From: Treponema sp. UBA4326
GTDB taxonomy: Bacteria > Spirochaetota > Spirochaetia > Treponematales > Treponemataceae
DNA: 9,365 nucleotides
Direction: 5' to 3'
NCBI GenBank assembly: GCA_002393835.1
Contig: DGTW01000257.1
Span: 1 to 9,365 of the forward strand
Shown: piece after piece, positions 1 to 5,690 of the stretch
Layout of the letters: each line of letters opens with the position of its first letter
How positions within the stretch are numbered: the first letter of the stretch is position 1
The notes under the pieces: model-generated
Database searches by the model: none
What the model saw: the letters and a program-made list of their open reading frames with translations, nothing else
What the model was told of the DNA's origin: nothing
Made by a program: the position numbers and the translations under genes

Positions 1-338
1 ACTACTCAATCGGAACAATCATGGGATGTTTCCAGGGCGGCGGAATCAAAGGCAAAATCCAGCTTGGCTCAGGCTGGTGGTTCTGCGACCATCGCGACGG
101 CATGGAACAGCAGATTAAAGTTTTGGGCAACCTGGGCATGATTCCGGCTTTTGTAGGTATGCTCACAGACTCACGCTCATTCCTCAGCTACTCACGCCAC
201 GAGTACTTCCGCCGCATTCTCTGCAATGTAATCGGTGGTTGGGTCGAGAACGGCGAGTATCCAGACGACATGGAAATGTTGATTAAAATCGTCAAAGATA
301 TCAGCTTTGGTAACGCTCTGGCATATTTCGGAAAATAA
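1..338 (+). CDS. uxaC: Uronate isomerase (glucuronate/galacturonate isomerase), C-terminal end; 5' part outside window
   Basis: The reading frame is open from base 3 to a TAA at 336-338 and gives about 111 residues of the C-terminus. UxaC interconverts D-glucuronate with D-fructuronate and D-galacturonate with D-tagaturonate in the cytoplasm, the entry step of uronate and pectin breakdown. Visible family blocks are FQGGGI, LGSGWWF, the segment [14 protein letters not shown] and then [11 protein letters not shown], which are the most conserved part of the UxaC C-terminus, followed by the usual ending PDD...VKDI...N.YF. The true start lies upstream of the window; the ATG at base 21 is an internal methionine. 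The gene seems intact at its 3' end, but a recoded copy of its last eight codons sits 87 bp downstream. No neighbouring uronate gene is in the window. Identity is confident from motif recall rather than a search. Confidence 0.95.
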   Translation, partial: YSIGTIMGCFQGGGIKGKIQLGSGWWFCDHRDGMEQQIKVLGNLGMIPAFVGMLTDSRSFLSYSRHEYFRRILCNVIGGWVENGEYPDDMEMLIKIVKDISFGNALAYFGK

Positions 339-351
339 ATAAATTGCATGG

Positions 352-376
352 CGAGTTTTTGCTTGTCAAAAACTCG
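352..376. repeat. Perfect 9-bp hairpin just downstream of uxaC
   Basis: CGAGTTTTT (352-360) and AAAAACTCG (368-376) are perfect reverse complements around a 7-nt loop. There is no T-run after the stem, so it is not a convincing intrinsic terminator. It is followed by TCGTT/AACGA arms (374-378 and 383-387) and GAAGTGAGCG, a combination that looks like a dispersed intergenic repeat. The hairpin lies inside the 60-bp segment that separates the true uxaC tail from its recoded copy. Confidence 0.6.
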
Positions 377-398
377 TTAGCGAACGAAGTGAGCGACA

Positions 399-425
399 AA
401 TGCCCTGGCTTACTTCGGAAAATAA
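399..425 (+). pseudogene. Vestigial, synonymously recoded copy of the last eight uxaC codons plus stop
   Basis: Bases 399-425 read [12 protein letters not shown], exactly the ending of uxaC at 312-338. The two 27-nt segments share 23 bases. All four differences (AAC/AAT, GCT/GCC, GCA/GCT, TAT/TAC) are silent third-position changes. The offset is 87 bp. Similarity stops abruptly upstream of 399. This is either the remnant of a second uxaC-like gene end or the displaced copy left when something recombined into the 3' end of the gene. It has no start or promoter and cannot be expressed on its own. Confidence 0.75.
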
Positions 426-437
426 TTTCGGGCACAT

Positions 438-473
438 CCGCCGCTACTACGCTATCGCTTCGTGGTACGGCGG
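438..473 (+). terminator. GC-rich hairpin, possible uxaC terminator or REP-like repeat
   Basis: CCGCCG (438-443) pairs with CGGCGG (468-473). After a one-base bulge, TACTACG (445-451) pairs with CGTGGTA (461-467) through one T-G wobble, leaving a 9-nt loop. On the plus strand the stem is followed by TCGGGCTTTTG, a weak T-tract, so it could end uxaC transcription. The stem is far more GC-rich than its surroundings and resembles a dispersed palindromic element. A second stem, TTTTGAGC (480-487) with GCTCAAAA (497-504), straddles the stop codon of the next gene. Confidence 0.5.
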
Positions 474-491
474 TCGGGCTTTTGAGCTAAT

Positions 492-1202
492 CTAGTGCTC
501 AAAAATCTCGCGTAAAATGTCTTTCAGCGGAAGATGATTTGACTTTAATGCAAAGAAGAATCTCTTCCGCTCTTCAAATTCCTCGTTGCGTTTTCTAATA
601 GACTCCTTCAGATTTTCGTAACGGATTTCAAGTTTATTTTCCTTTGCATACTCACGGATTTTTGTTGAAATCTGGAAAGTATAGCACAAATCAATTGTAA
701 AAACGCCGTAAAAAAATCCTACAACAAAACTGAATGAAAGATGATTCGTAAACCAATAGAGCCATTCCAAAATGCGGGGATGAACAAGAAAATAATATGC
801 TCCGCTTAAAATCACCCAGTAAAAAGAATATTGCGGGCAGATAATTCCCTGAATATTCAGCCAATTCTTACTGTAATCCCAAAGCTTGATTTTCATGCCC
901 TTGATGAAGATAAGCCCCGCTATAAATTCCATAGCAGTGATGGCAAAAGCCATTAGGATAAAGAGCAGGAGTTTTTGAAGCCATTTACTCTCCACAAAAC
1001 TCACATCGATAAAAGAAAGGACGAAGAGCAGACAGAGGCTCAGTCCATAAAGAGGCAGATAAGGCCCTGTCAAAAAACCAGGGTTTATCCATTTTTTTTC
1101 AGGATTATTCTTAGAAAAAAATCGCCGCCAGAAAAGCTCGATTCCCCAGCCGATAATGCTACCGGCAAAAAATAAAAAAGTCAAAACCAGTAAAGCAGTC
1201 AA
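492..1202 (-). CDS. Putative ABC-transporter type IV / CmpB-like (DUF1113) integral membrane protein
   Basis: The protein has 236 residues. It carries the signature blocks of the ABC_trans_CmpB family (PF06541): GSIIGWGIE near residues 14-22, NPGFLTGPYLPLYG at 40-53, a membrane helix with AMEFIAGLI around 90-98, then LWDYS and LNIQGIICPQYSFYW at 107-129. About five membrane segments are visible (roughly 3-22, 47-67, 77-100, 121-141, 155-175). A charged, coiled-coil-like cytoplasmic tail follows (about 180-218). No ATPase or substrate partner is nearby, and the transport role of this family is an annotation tradition rather than a demonstrated function. The start is a TTG at 1200-1202, chosen because AAGGAG sits 7 nt upstream. 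It lies downstream of the methyltransferase on the same strand, separated by tandem hairpins, so it may have its own transcription. Confidence 0.8.
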   Translation of the reverse strand: MTALLVLTFLFFAGSIIGWGIELFWRRFFSKNNPEKKWINPGFLTGPYLPLYGLSLCLLFVLSFIDVSFVESKWLQKLLLFILMAFAITAMEFIAGLIFIKGMKIKLWDYSKNWLNIQGIICPQYSFYWVILSGAYYFLVHPRILEWLYWFTNHLSFSFVVGFFYGVFTIDLCYTFQISTKIREYAKENKLEIRYENLKESIRKRNEEFEERKRFFFALKSNHLPLKDILREIFEH

Positions 1203-1209
1203 AAGAAGT

Positions 1210-1215
1210 CTCCTT
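1210..1215 (-). promoter_or_regulatory. Ribosome binding site that fixes a TTG start
   Basis: The minus strand reads AAGGAG, 7 nt before TTG (1200-1202). No ATG in the same frame is as well placed, so this site decides the non-canonical start of the CmpB-like gene. Confidence 0.75.
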
Positions 1216-1230
1216 GTTAATTTTCTACCA

Positions 1231-1359
1231 ATCGTTAGTTAGAATTTTCCACAAATTGTGCATACATTGTGGAAAATTTTTATTTATCGTTCGTTAGTTA
1301 GTTAGACTTTTCCACAATTTACTAACATTTTGTGGAAAAGTTTTATTATCGTTCGTTAG
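1231..1359. repeat. Two tandem 63-bp units, each with a 12-bp hairpin, flanked by GTTCGTTAG motifs
   Basis: Each unit is GTTAGTTAG, then a stem, a 12-nt loop, the complementary stem, and a short T/A tract. Stem 1 is AATTTTCCACAA (1243-1254) with TTGTGGAAAATT (1267-1278). Stem 2 is ACTTTTCCACAA (1306-1317) with TTGTGGAAAAGT (1330-1341). Corresponding arms are exactly 63 bp apart. The stems differ at one position, A versus C, and the partner base changes to match (T versus G), while the loops are unrelated. This is the pattern expected if base pairing is maintained. ATCGTTCGTTAG occurs at 1286-1297 and 1348-1359. The array fills the spacer between the methyltransferase stop and the CmpB-like gene. 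T-tracts follow the stems on the plus strand, where no gene runs, so a simple terminator role is unlikely. Confidence 0.85.
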
Positions 1360-1380
1360 CCAAAATCAATTTTCAACAAA

Positions 1381-3093
1381 TCATTTCATAACTGAAAATC
1401 TTCTTTCAGCAATAGCCTTAATTCTTTCGATTTTATCAGAAATCAATTCATACAAACTTTCGTTCGTTTTTTGCACAGCCTGAATTTTGAGCAACCAAGT
1501 TATGAACGACCGTTCGTTCTTCTTATTTGCAAGTTTATTTAAAATTTGAGGAATTAATTTTACTAACAACCGTTTGTTAGATTTTTCCCATTTAAGACGA
1601 AGTAAAATTTCTTCAAGCTCTTCTTCTTTTGTCTGGCAACAAGCGTTCGTTAGTTTATCACTCAATTCTTCCAGCTGATTAAAATTCAGATCATCAAAAT
1701 TTTCAGGAATTTCGAGTGTAAAAAAATCTTTGGTCTGAATTTCAATTTTGCCGAGTAAGATTTTTTCATCTTCTAAAATTCTATCTGCAATTTTTTCCAG
1801 TCGTTCGTAAGAATATCTCTGTTTGAAAAGCAAAAGTGTCTTTTTACGCTTGAGGATAAAATCAATTTCTCGGATAGAGTCTTCATCACTCTTTCGGCTG
1901 GTATCGATGCTGAGAATAAATTCAATGTTCGTATTTTGGCGACGGTTACTCTGCTTGCCACCCCGGTAGGTAGTATACTCATTGGTTACGAGAGAAAGTC
2001 GCCCCCGCCTGGTACAGATTTCCCGCATCCTTTCAAATGGAATAATTCCATCAGTACTGTAGCTTATAAAAATATAGCGGGCATCAAGATTCATAATCAA
2101 ATCTTCAAATGAGTCTTCTGCCGATTCCTTATAACAATATTCAGAGCGAGTGTTAATCCAATCTTCACGAATCGCAGCTTTCTTTTTTAGCACTCCTTTT
2201 GAATTCAGTTCCAAAGGAGCGGGAATTTTATCCCATTTTGCAATCGTATTCAGCATGTGATAATTGCTTCCATACTGATGCTGGTTATAAGGAGGATCCA
2301 GATAGGCAATATCAATTCCCTTAATTTTTCTCGCAAGCTCATTTGCATTTTCCTGAAACACATGCACGGTAGCCTTGGAATCAATCAAAACAGGGGAGTG
2401 CAGCTCGATTTTTTTCGTGATCCGACTTAGCGCATCCTTTCCATGCCCGCCAAATTCTTTATGGAAAGCCTTAAAAACGCCAGAAGTATTTGTATGTGTG
2501 GCAGCCTCATAAAGCAAATTTGCCAATAAAAGATAGAAGGCTTTCTCAGATTTTTCATCACAAACTGCCTTTTTTTTGAAATCTTCTAGTTTATTACGAA
2601 TTTTGTCTATGGCGAGGGCATTTTCTCTGGTATAAAAAAGTCGCTCGGTCTTATAATCAACTTGATTCAAGTCAAATTCTTTTGGAGCATAATATTTCGC
2701 AATATACTGATTTTCATCTCCTAGCTCAGGAAGGGAATTTATTTCAGCCAACAGCTTTTCAAATTCGTCCTGATTGCCAAATATCTCTTCAATCTCCGAC
2801 TTATTGAAATCAAGAAAGCCCCGGTTCAATACATAAGCATAGTATTCCCAATCATTGGCGTAAACTTCAAATCCAAGATATTTTGCAAATCGCGAGACAA
2901 CGCCGCTCCCAGAAAACACATCAAAAAAAGAAAGATTTTCATCTGGAGAAAGCCCTGCATTTTCAATAGCTTTATAAATCAATGGGAGAAGTTTTCGTTT
3001 GTTGCCGATATAGGCGATTATCTGCTCGGTAAGATAGGGCGTGTTAAATTCCATAGGATCCAAAGTTTTTTTTGAGATGTGAAATTCTATCAT
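1381..3093 (-). CDS. D12-class DNA adenine-N6 methyltransferase with C-terminal extension, apparently orphan
   Basis: The protein has 570 residues. The SAM-binding region shows IGNKRKLL (29-36, motif X), FDVFSGSG (57-64, motif I with the FxGxG core) and ANDWEYY (79-85). The catalytic motif DPPY is at 266-269, followed by NQHQYGSNYH. The order FxGxG then DPPY is that of alpha-type (MethyltransfD12, PF02086) enzymes, which methylate adenine N6 in DNA. The methyltransferase fold appears to end near residue 395 (NTNIEFILSID). About 170 residues of charged, Leu/Lys/Glu-rich helix follow, of unknown role, possibly target recognition. No restriction endonuclease is adjacent: the upstream neighbour is a divergent membrane protein and the downstream one a CmpB-like protein. 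The start at 3093 has a poor ribosome site; Met14 (3052-3054) is an alternative. The gene is AT-rich and contains several copies of the AACGAACG motif. Recognition sequence cannot be told. Confidence 0.88.
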   Translation of the reverse strand: MIEFHISKKTLDPMEFNTPYLTEQIIAYIGNKRKLLPLIYKAIENAGLSPDENLSFFDVFSGSGVVSRFAKYLGFEVYANDWEYYAYVLNRGFLDFNKSEIEEIFGNQDEFEKLLAEINSLPELGDENQYIAKYYAPKEFDLNQVDYKTERLFYTRENALAIDKIRNKLEDFKKKAVCDEKSEKAFYLLLANLLYEAATHTNTSGVFKAFHKEFGGHGKDALSRITKKIELHSPVLIDSKATVHVFQENANELARKIKGIDIAYLDPPYNQHQYGSNYHMLNTIAKWDKIPAPLELNSKGVLKKKAAIREDWINTRSEYCYKESAEDSFEDLIMNLDARYIFISYSTDGIIPFERMREICTRRGRLSLVTNEYTTYRGGKQSNRRQNTNIEFILSIDTSRKSDEDSIREIDFILKRKKTLLLFKQRYSYERLEKIADRILEDEKILLGKIEIQTKDFFTLEIPENFDDLNFNQLEELSDKLTNACCQTKEEELEEILLRLKWEKSNKRLLVKLIPQILNKLANKKNERSFITWLLKIQAVQKTNESLYELISDKIERIKAIAERRFSVMK

Positions 3094-3159
3094 TTTACGA
3101 ATTCTCTAGCAATAGAGCGAATTTTCGCATAAAATATAAATAAACAGCAATAAAAATAA
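3094..3159. promoter_or_regulatory. Divergent spacer with two adjacent palindromes and AT-rich promoter-like tract
   Basis: The 66-bp spacer between the divergent methyltransferase and the DUF4105-like gene holds CTCTA-GCAA-TAGAG (3104-3117) and, sharing base 3117, GCGAA-TT-TTCGC (3117-3128). The tract TATAAA at 3135-3140 could be a -10 element for the plus-strand gene. The palindromes would suit a dimeric regulator controlling both genes, but no regulator is encoded nearby and the promoter call is weak. Confidence 0.35.
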
Positions 3160-4359
3160 ATGTATTTTAATAGAAGAAAGTTCAAGATAAATATAAAGAA
3201 AATTTTTCTCAATCTACTATTTTTTTTGATTCCACTGACAGTTGCAAATACAGTTGAAATTCCCTCCAAACCGTCGAATCAGGCATCAGTTTCACTGCTT
3301 ACTATAACTTACAAGGATTTTTCACACTCTTACTTCTCAAAAAGCTGCCTTCGACTTTATGATAAGGAAAATGACTTTGACCAGGTAGTCGATTTTGCAG
3401 ACTTTAAGGATTTTGATGATGATTTTTTTGGCTTAAAATTCTTTTTCAAAAGCAAAAAGGCTTCGATAAGCTTAAAACCATTTTTCAATTTTTTTATAAG
3501 ACAAAAAGAACGAACGAATGTTAGTTTAACAGAATCAAGACTTTCTTTATCCCCGCAAGAAGTTGCTTACATATTCAATTTTCTTTCTATTATGCACAAA
3601 GCTCTGCCGAATTATGAATATGATTATGATATTCTAACAAATAATTCCGAAACCCATATTTCTAAAATTCTTCATGATTGCTACCAAATGGTAGGAACAG
3701 AAAAAACTAACGAACGATATTTATTCTCTGAAACTGTGCGACGAAATTTTAATTATAAAAAAATTAACGATAGTTATCTTATACTTTCTGAAAACGAACA
3801 ACTTGAAGAAGCGACAGAAAGTATCATAAATCCCTATGCCAAAAACGAACGGTCGGTAATTATAATATTATTAATAATTTCTTCATTCGTTTTGCTTTGC
3901 ACTATCTACCAGATTTTTGCTTATTTTTTTGACAAGCTTTATTTGTCCTCAGTTTTTAAAACCCTACAAATATTTGATTTTTTGATTCTTTTTTTTGCAG
4001 GAATTTCTGGAAGTCTAATTCTCTTACAAGATATCTTTTCAGAACAAGTTTTATTCAGGAATTGCTATCACTTTTTCTTTTTATTTCCGCTTCATATTAT
4101 TGCAGCATTTACAGTTTTCACGCAATTAAAAAATGAAAAAATTACTATTTACTACTGGTCACTGACATCAGTTTTATCGCTTATCTATATTCTTGTTATA
4201 TCAATCTCAGAAAGAAAATTAACACTTGTAAGTTATTCATTCTTACCAATATTTTTAAGAACCGTTTATTTTACATTTATAACTTTTGCAACAAAAAAGG
4301 AGCGCGGCTTTACGCCATACGCTCCTCTTCTCAAGTTCTTAGATTCTATTAGCTCTTGA
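3160..4359 (+). CDS. Lnb N-terminal periplasmic domain (DUF4105)-like membrane protein with signature residues replaced
   Basis: The 399-residue protein has an N-terminal membrane/signal segment (about 13-30), an extracytoplasmic domain (about 40-225) and about five C-terminal membrane helices (about 232-257, 269-290, 300-322, 328-347, 358-378). The soluble domain matches the DUF4105/Lnb pattern (PF13387): SLLTIT, then CLRLYD, LSLSPQEV...IFNFL, and YEYDYDILTNNSETHI. In the family these regions read roughly FGHxALRV and YDNCSTRI. Here Lys61 stands at the family His and Ser163 at the family Cys, so the His/Cys pair is absent. Family members in Bacteroides act as lipoprotein N-acyltransferases; this one is likely inactive in that chemistry or repurposed. 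No Shine-Dalgarno sequence precedes the ATG. The gene is strikingly AT-rich with long T-runs. Its last 20 or so codons overlap the terminator of the convergent neighbour. Family assignment is from motif recall. Confidence 0.7.
   Translation: MYFNRRKFKINIKKIFLNLLFFLIPLTVANTVEIPSKPSNQASVSLLTITYKDFSHSYFSKSCLRLYDKENDFDQVVDFADFKDFDDDFFGLKFFFKSKKASISLKPFFNFFIRQKERTNVSLTESRLSLSPQEVAYIFNFLSIMHKALPNYEYDYDILTNNSETHISKILHDCYQMVGTEKTNERYLFSETVRRNFNYKKINDSYLILSENEQLEEATESIINPYAKNERSVIIILLIISSFVLLCTIYQIFAYFFDKLYLSSVFKTLQIFDFLILFFAGISGSLILLQDIFSEQVLFRNCYHFFFLFPLHIIAAFTVFTQLKNEKITIYYWSLTSVLSLIYILVISISERKLTLVSYSFLPIFLRTVYFTFITFATKKERGFTPYAPLLKFLDSISS
4292..4325 (-). terminator. Rho-independent terminator of the PPIase gene, lying inside the convergent CDS
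   Basis: On the minus strand, GGAGCG (4320-4325) pairs with CGCTCC (4299-4304). An inner GGC/GCC (4314-4316 with 4306-4308) adds to the stem, and TTTTTTGT follows immediately. It sits 37 bp past the PPIase stop. The same bases encode the TKKERGFTPYAP region of the plus-strand protein. Confidence 0.8.
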
Positions 4360-4361
4360 GC

Positions 4362-5393
4362 TTATTTCGCGCTCTTCAAAAGAACATCAAAAGCAATGTA
4401 TGCGCCACCAGGGATTCCAGCCTGAGGAACGCCCCGTGAACCATAGGCAAGTTCCGACGGAATAACGATTTTGCGGGTTTCACCAACTTTCATATCCTGA
4501 ACCATGATGTCGAATCCAGGAATCATCTGGCCGCCGTCAGTCTTGAAAGAAAGACCTTCATGACCGCCTTTCATCATACCTTCTGAAGCATCAAAAACTC
4601 TTCCGTCCTGAAGATAACCCTTGTACTCAACAAAAACATTCTTTCCTTTACCGACTTTGTTTCCAGAGCCTTCTTTAAGAACCTTGTAGTAGATTCCTTT
4701 CGGGTCTTTTTCGCAACCTTCAACAAAAGCAGCCATTTTCTTTGCTTTTGCCTCTTCATTGGCCTTTTTGACCTCTTCGCTGAGTTTATCGAAATCAGCC
4801 TGGCTTGCTGTGAACTTTTCTGCGTCTGCACCCTGTCGGACGATAGTCAATTTTACGATTTTATCACCCTGCTGGACTGCATTTACGACAGCCTGACTGT
4901 CAGCATTTACAACCTGACCAAAAATTGTGTGTTTTCCGTTGAGCCAGTCTGTTGGAACATGTGTAATAAAAAACTGGCTGCCGTTTGTTCCAGGACCAGC
5001 GTTTGCCATAGCAAGATAACCAGGTTTGTCAAATTTAAGGTCATCACGGCACTCATCAGCGAAGCGGTATCCAGGACCACCACGACCAGTTCCCTCTGGG
5101 TCGCCACCCTGAATCATAAAATCGGCAATTACACGATGGAATGTGAGCCCGTCATAGAAAGGCTTGCCTTTCGCAGCATCAAGAGTTCCCTCTGCAAGAC
5201 CAACAAAGTTTGTGACTGTGAGCGGTGTTTTTTTATAGAAAAGCTCAAGCACAATCTGGCCCTTGCTTGTCTCCATGATTGCAAAAAGACCATCTTTTCC
5301 TTTAATCGCTTCCAACGATTTGTCCATAGGTTTACATCCTCCAAAAGATATTGCAAGCAACGCAAAAATTGCTGCAAAAAGATTTTTTTTCAT
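4362..5393 (-). CDS. Dual-family peptidyl-prolyl isomerase lipoprotein: cyclophilin domain followed by FKBP domain
   Basis: The 343-residue protein begins with a lipoprotein signal, a Lys-Lys start and hydrophobic core ending FGGC, so Cys20 would be lipidated; the loose lipobox is typical of spirochetes. The cyclophilin domain (about 36-188) has FHRVI with Arg87, FMIQGGD (92-98), NGSQFFI (137-143), Trp150 and KHTIFG with His155, matching the active site and the cyclosporin-contact Trp. A charged linker (about 190-230) leads to an FKBP domain (about 234-341). It has [14 protein letters not shown] (Tyr257, Phe267, Asp268), GQMIPGF where Phe294 replaces the FKBP12 Trp, and ELAYG (Tyr317). Both isomerases look intact. 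It would catalyse proline isomerisation on exported proteins at the membrane. Such cyclophilin-FKBP fusions are known from T. denticola and Flavobacterium. AGGAG at 5400-5404 sits 6 nt before the ATG. It is apparently monocistronic. Confidence 0.93.
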   Translation of the reverse strand: MKKNLFAAIFALLAISFGGCKPMDKSLEAIKGKDGLFAIMETSKGQIVLELFYKKTPLTVTNFVGLAEGTLDAAKGKPFYDGLTFHRVIADFMIQGGDPEGTGRGGPGYRFADECRDDLKFDKPGYLAMANAGPGTNGSQFFITHVPTDWLNGKHTIFGQVVNADSQAVVNAVQQGDKIVKLTIVRQGADAEKFTASQADFDKLSEEVKKANEEAKAKKMAAFVEGCEKDPKGIYYKVLKEGSGNKVGKGKNVFVEYKGYLQDGRVFDASEGMMKGGHEGLSFKTDGGQMIPGFDIMVQDMKVGETRKIVIPSELAYGSRGVPQAGIPGGAYIAFDVLLKSAK

Positions 5394-5441
5394 TTTTGAC
5401 TCCTATTGTCTGAATTTAGAATAATATCATTTTTTAGGCTT

Positions 5442-5690
5442 ATGGGCTAGGCTATGGAGCACAACCAACGCATCATAAAAATTCCCTACTGAAAATGGCT
5501 CCCTGTCGTGAAAACGGCTTATCGAAAACGCAGGCTAGCCTGCTAGACGCCGTTTGTGCTTGTAACTATATACATTCGCCGCTCACGCGGCTGCACAAAC
5601 GGAGTCTTTTCGTAAGCCGTTTCATTCCCTCGCGCCATTTTCAACATTAAATCGACTATAATGCGTTTTTCGCGTAGGCTAGTCCCCCAT
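5442..5690. repeat. 249-bp nested inverted-repeat foldback (MITE-like relic or structured RNA)
   Basis: Paired arms from outside in: ATGGG 5442-5446 with CCCAT 5686-5690; AACGCATCATA 5467-5477 with 5657-5667 (one mismatch); GAAAATGGC 5491-5499 with 5634-5642; AAACGGCTTA 5512-5521 with 5613-5622; CGAAAA 5523-5528 with 5607-5612; CCGTTTGTGC 5550-5559 with 5593-5602; GCCGC 5578-5582 with 5587-5591. The outer five share one dyad axis (start plus end sums to 11132-11135). The inner two are displaced by the side hairpin GCAGGCTAGCCTGC (5530-5543), a perfect 14-bp palindrome. The foldback fills most of the 285-bp gap between the PPIase gene and the next gene and extends over the latter's stop codon. 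No T-run marks it as an ordinary terminator. No credible ORF lies within it. Confidence 0.8.

Noticed and set aside
402..434. Terminator stem TGCCC/GGGCA
   Set aside because: The 5-bp stem has a 24-nt loop and no T-run, and the segment is better explained by the recoded uxaC tail.
1231..1359. Chromosome origin (TTTTCCACA resembles a DnaA box, and yidC/jag genes often lie near oriC)
   Set aside because: The boxes occur only as hairpin arms, there is no dnaA or dnaN in the window, and no AT-rich unwinding region with further boxes is seen.
1231..1359. CRISPR array
   Set aside because: Only two units, with repeats that include the hairpin and loops rather than constant repeats with spacers, and no cas gene nearby.
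1381..4359. Complete restriction-modification system
   Set aside because: No endonuclease motif was found in either neighbour; the plus-strand gene is a multi-pass membrane protein of the DUF4105 type.
4929..5399. 156-codon open frame on the plus strand opposite the PPIase gene
   Set aside because: It is antisense to a clearly conserved two-domain protein, Cys/Arg-rich with no recognisable motif, and lacks a ribosome site; it is a shadow frame.
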